From: Lunularia cruciata
Lineage: Eukaryota; Streptophyta; Marchantiopsida; Lunulariales; Lunulariaceae
Assembly: GCA_948567375.1 (NCBI GenBank)
Contig: OX419760.1
Span: 41,974,001 to 42,038,000, forward strand
DNA length: 64,000 nucleotides
Reading direction: 5' to 3'
The notes beneath the pieces were generated by a model. The model searched no databases. It was not told the origin of the DNA and saw only the letters and a program-made list of their open reading frames with translations. The stretch's first letter is position 1; every line of letters starts with the position of its first letter. Below are positions 61,545 through 64,000 of this stretch, in pieces. The position numbers and the translations under genes were made by a program.

Positions 61545-62176
61545 ATGAGTTTATCTAGATCATTCATTCCTTGTATCATTTTCCATACAAATTTGAGAAG
61601 GAAGATTCTAGTGTTAGATTTGAGTTGTATAGCAATTGTGAGAGATCCTAGTATACCTCATTTCTTGGAGTGGTGTTCTAGGACCATGAGGAGTGGATGG
61701 CATTATTTACTATTCACACAACCTAGTAGTAAAGAGTTTATGGAGTATTATATCTCTCACTTTGAGGTGATCATATGGACTAGTGGTCCAAAGCAAAATA
61801 TGGAGACCCTATTGCATTCTATGTGAGAACTTGGTCACCTACTAATAGGAGTTCACACCTATTCACGATGGCATGCCTTGCCAAGATGGATGGATATTTT
61901 GATGAGTTTAGAGGTTTTATGGTTAGACCATATAGTACTTTTACCTCATTAGGTTTATCTATCCAAGATATATTATTTGTGGATGAAGTGGCTCTTCCTT
62001 ATTCCAAGAACCATCCTCATAGAGCTATACATCCTCCACCTTTTTCACCAATGGATACCCTTAGTACTTTATATACTTCATTATTTCAGCTCCTTGTCTT
62101 GCCTCTAGATAGATTTAGGGCTTCCACAACTCCAGCCATTAGATTCCTAGAGGAGGAGTGGAAAACAATAGATTGA
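61545..62176 (+). pseudogene. FCP1/NIF-type phosphatase-like pseudogene
   Basis: Two overlapping frames make up one FCP1/NLI-interacting-factor (HAD superfamily) domain. The first has KILVLDLSCIAIV, where the catalytic DLDGTL/V loop should be, then SGWHYLLFTQPSSKEFMEYY and FEVIIWTSGPKQNMETLL, which match the family pattern 'R.G...FL......EV.IWT......V...L'. The second, shifted frame has DILFVDEVALPY (family IL.DD.P) and NHPHRAIHPPPF. The second catalytic Asp is lost and a frameshift separates the halves at about 61823, so it is not an active enzyme. Functional members dephosphorylate phosphoproteins such as the RNA polymerase II C-terminal domain. Confidence 0.6.
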
Positions 62177-63320
62177 GGGATTATAATTTTGACCCTTATG
62201 AGCTTTCAAGAAGAGCATTTAGTGAGCCTCTAATGCATGATTGGGAGAAGAGATGTATGTGGTGCTATAGTCCTTTTTTCAATTAGACCTACTTTATATT
62301 GGAGTTTACATGATGCACTCAAGAGATATGCACACTAGACCTTAGGCATCACCTTTAGTGCCTTAATATTTTGTACACCTTTTCCTCTTGCATATAATTT
62401 TATATATTGGGCATACAGACTTGCGAAATTGATAGCCACTACTTATGTTAAGATGTTTAAAGCTTTGTATTGTTCTAATGAACTTGACAATGGAGAGTGT
62501 AGAGTATATTCACATGTACTCATTTGGTTCAACCCACGCAGTCCATGCAAATTTGTATGGTTTGCAAGGTCTGTGCAAGTTGAACCAAACAAAGTGTTTG
62601 GCTTTGTGCAACCCAAGTGTTTGGATATGGATAATGGCGCTCCTACAATGACAAGATTTAAACATTTGTTAAACTTGATTGTGAGAGTGTTATGTGCTTT
62701 GGTAGTTTGGTATCTTTGAAGTTCTCATATTTAGTCTCTTCTTATGTATTTCTACTATTGTAATCTGTTATGGGTGAATTAAAATAGCTCAATGGTTCAC
62801 ATGGAAACATTGAACTAATCATTGCCAAAAAAAGAATAACATACATTATATTGGATACCCACAACAACTTAATAAACTCTTTATAAAACATAAGTATACA
62901 TTGGAAACACTAGAGCTCTAAACTCTCACACTCTTGCCTATTTAGTCACTCTTGTTCCAACCACCACAAGGAACTAAATCCAAATATATTTGGGTACAAG
63001 GAACTTGGGGTCCACATTGTAACTTGTACTAGAGCCACTGCTATTATTTGAATCTATATTGGATAATGTGTTAATAATGCATTTAATCTCCTTTGTGCAA
63101 GAAATCTCCTCTTGTGCAAGAAATTCTTCTAGAAGACTCTCTTGCACGAGCTAGTTCAAGTGTCATGGCATAAAATCATCTTGATTTGGCCTCACTCTTC
63201 TTGATTCAGATTTTTTCCACTTTGTACCTGATTTTCTCTGCCTTTAAGATCTTCTTTCACTCTACTTCTCTCTTGTGTTTCTCAAGATCTACCACTTGCA
63301 AAGCTTCAACCTATGCTATT
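62177..63320. other. repeat-derived DNA, no supported gene
   Basis: A 96-codon frame at 62429-62719 (+) has no recognised family. Short internal duplications occur (GTGCAAGAAAT... near 63095-63120). Confidence 0.35.
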
Positions 63321-63956
63321 TTACATCTCTCCTTGGATTCTACTTATTAAATTCCCAATTTGGTGTGAGATGCTAGATCTTGCAATAATGAGACCAAGTG
63401 TGAGGGCATGGTCCATCTTGGAAGCTTTTGAGTTCCTTCTCCTCTTTTGAGAATCAACTTCCTTCTTGTTGGATGTTTCTTCAACATTATCACGCTCCTC
63501 TTTCTCCTTGGAGGCATCTCTAGTTGGTTCCTTCCTATGAAATTCTTGACTCTCTTCCTCTCTTTGATTCTTGTGTTCTCTTGGTGCTCCATTCTCTCTT
63601 GAGTGATTCCCCGTTGCTTTTGAAGTATGGGAGTGTTGCTCGGCTTTGTCTCTTGTCAAACAAGGAATGTCATCCTCATCTAAAACCCCCTCATCCAGAA
63701 CTCCCAATGACACACATTCACAATTTCCATACATACACATGCAATCCAAGAGCCCTTGGGTGCTTGGGATGCTAATATGAATTGATTTTCCAAGAGTATT
63801 TTCTCCCATTTTGTCATTTTCCTCCTTTGGTGGTGTGACAACAAGGCATGTTCCATCCATGAAGTGCACTTCTTCTTTTGTACCACCAATACTAACCAAT
63901 GCAAGGGGAGATATATTGGCTCTACCCACTATTATAGTACAAAGGAGGAAATACAA
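63321..63956 (-). other. unassigned open frame, 211 codons
   Basis: An open frame is the longest in the right-hand repeat region but has no ATG at its upstream end and may continue beyond the window. The first half has a Cys cluster (CMCMYGNCEC). The second half is highly charged (Glu, Lys and Arg, for example KEKEERDNVEETSNKKEVDS). No family was recognised. It may be a retroelement gag-like frame or a partial gene. Confidence 0.3.
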
Positions 63957-64000
63957 ACAGGCATAGGAGGGATGGGAGCAAATTTAGATTACAAAGTAGA

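Overview
This 64 kb window looks like nuclear DNA of a land plant or close streptophyte relative. My best guess is a bryophyte-grade lineage, held with modest confidence. The evidence is spliced genes with short GT-AG introns (about 150-270 bp in most cases), a plant-type S6 kinase, tandem CCCH zinc-finger genes like Arabidopsis C3H14/C3H15, a decayed plastid rbcL insertion, telobox, E2F, G-box and site II promoter words, and retrotransposon debris. Nothing indicates a prokaryote or an intact organelle genome.

Layout. Positions 1-10.4 kb are AT-rich and gene-poor, with remains of an LTR retrotransposon lying on the minus strand (a repeated block, a tRNA-Met-type primer-binding-site remnant and a broken gag zinc knuckle). 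From 10.4 to 27.4 kb, three paralogous two-exon genes for tandem CCCH zinc-finger proteins (TZF1, TZF2, TZF3) lie head to tail on the minus strand; in each, a phase-0 intron sits just before the zinc-finger exon. From 27.5 to 31.7 kb is intergenic DNA holding an rbcL-derived plastid insertion and a 246 bp terminal-inverted-repeat element. A six-exon S6K gene occupies 31.7-34.8 kb (minus). From 35 to 43 kb there are many 5'-truncated copies of one non-LTR retrotransposon, called R1 here. Further copies lie at 22.6 and 54.3 kb. An unrecognised coiled-coil protein gene (minus) at 43.1-44.4 kb has an E2F/telobox promoter. At 47.5-48.8 kb is a three-exon gene for a small, probably mitochondrial protein (plus). 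At 50.9-51.7 kb is a single-exon gene of unknown function (plus), with a 97 bp tandem repeat in its 5' flank. A weak two-exon small gene is possible at 53.2-53.8 kb. From 53.8 to 64 kb the sequence is AT-rich repeat again: a degenerate tandem array, inverted-repeat elements, a copy of the left-end repeat in the opposite orientation, a tRNA-like sequence, PIF/Harbinger-like and FCP1-phosphatase-like remnants, and a 127 bp GA microsatellite.

How the genes relate. The core genes are not an operon. The functional links are inferred from families: S6K is a TOR/PDK1 effector acting on translation, and TTP-type CCCH proteins bind AU-rich mRNA and promote decay, so both concern post-transcriptional control, but the sequence gives no evidence of a direct connection. 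The most notable items are the tandem TZF cluster, the R1 family with a conserved 3' hairpin and a perfect 17 bp target-site duplication, and the E2F-promoter gene of unknown function.
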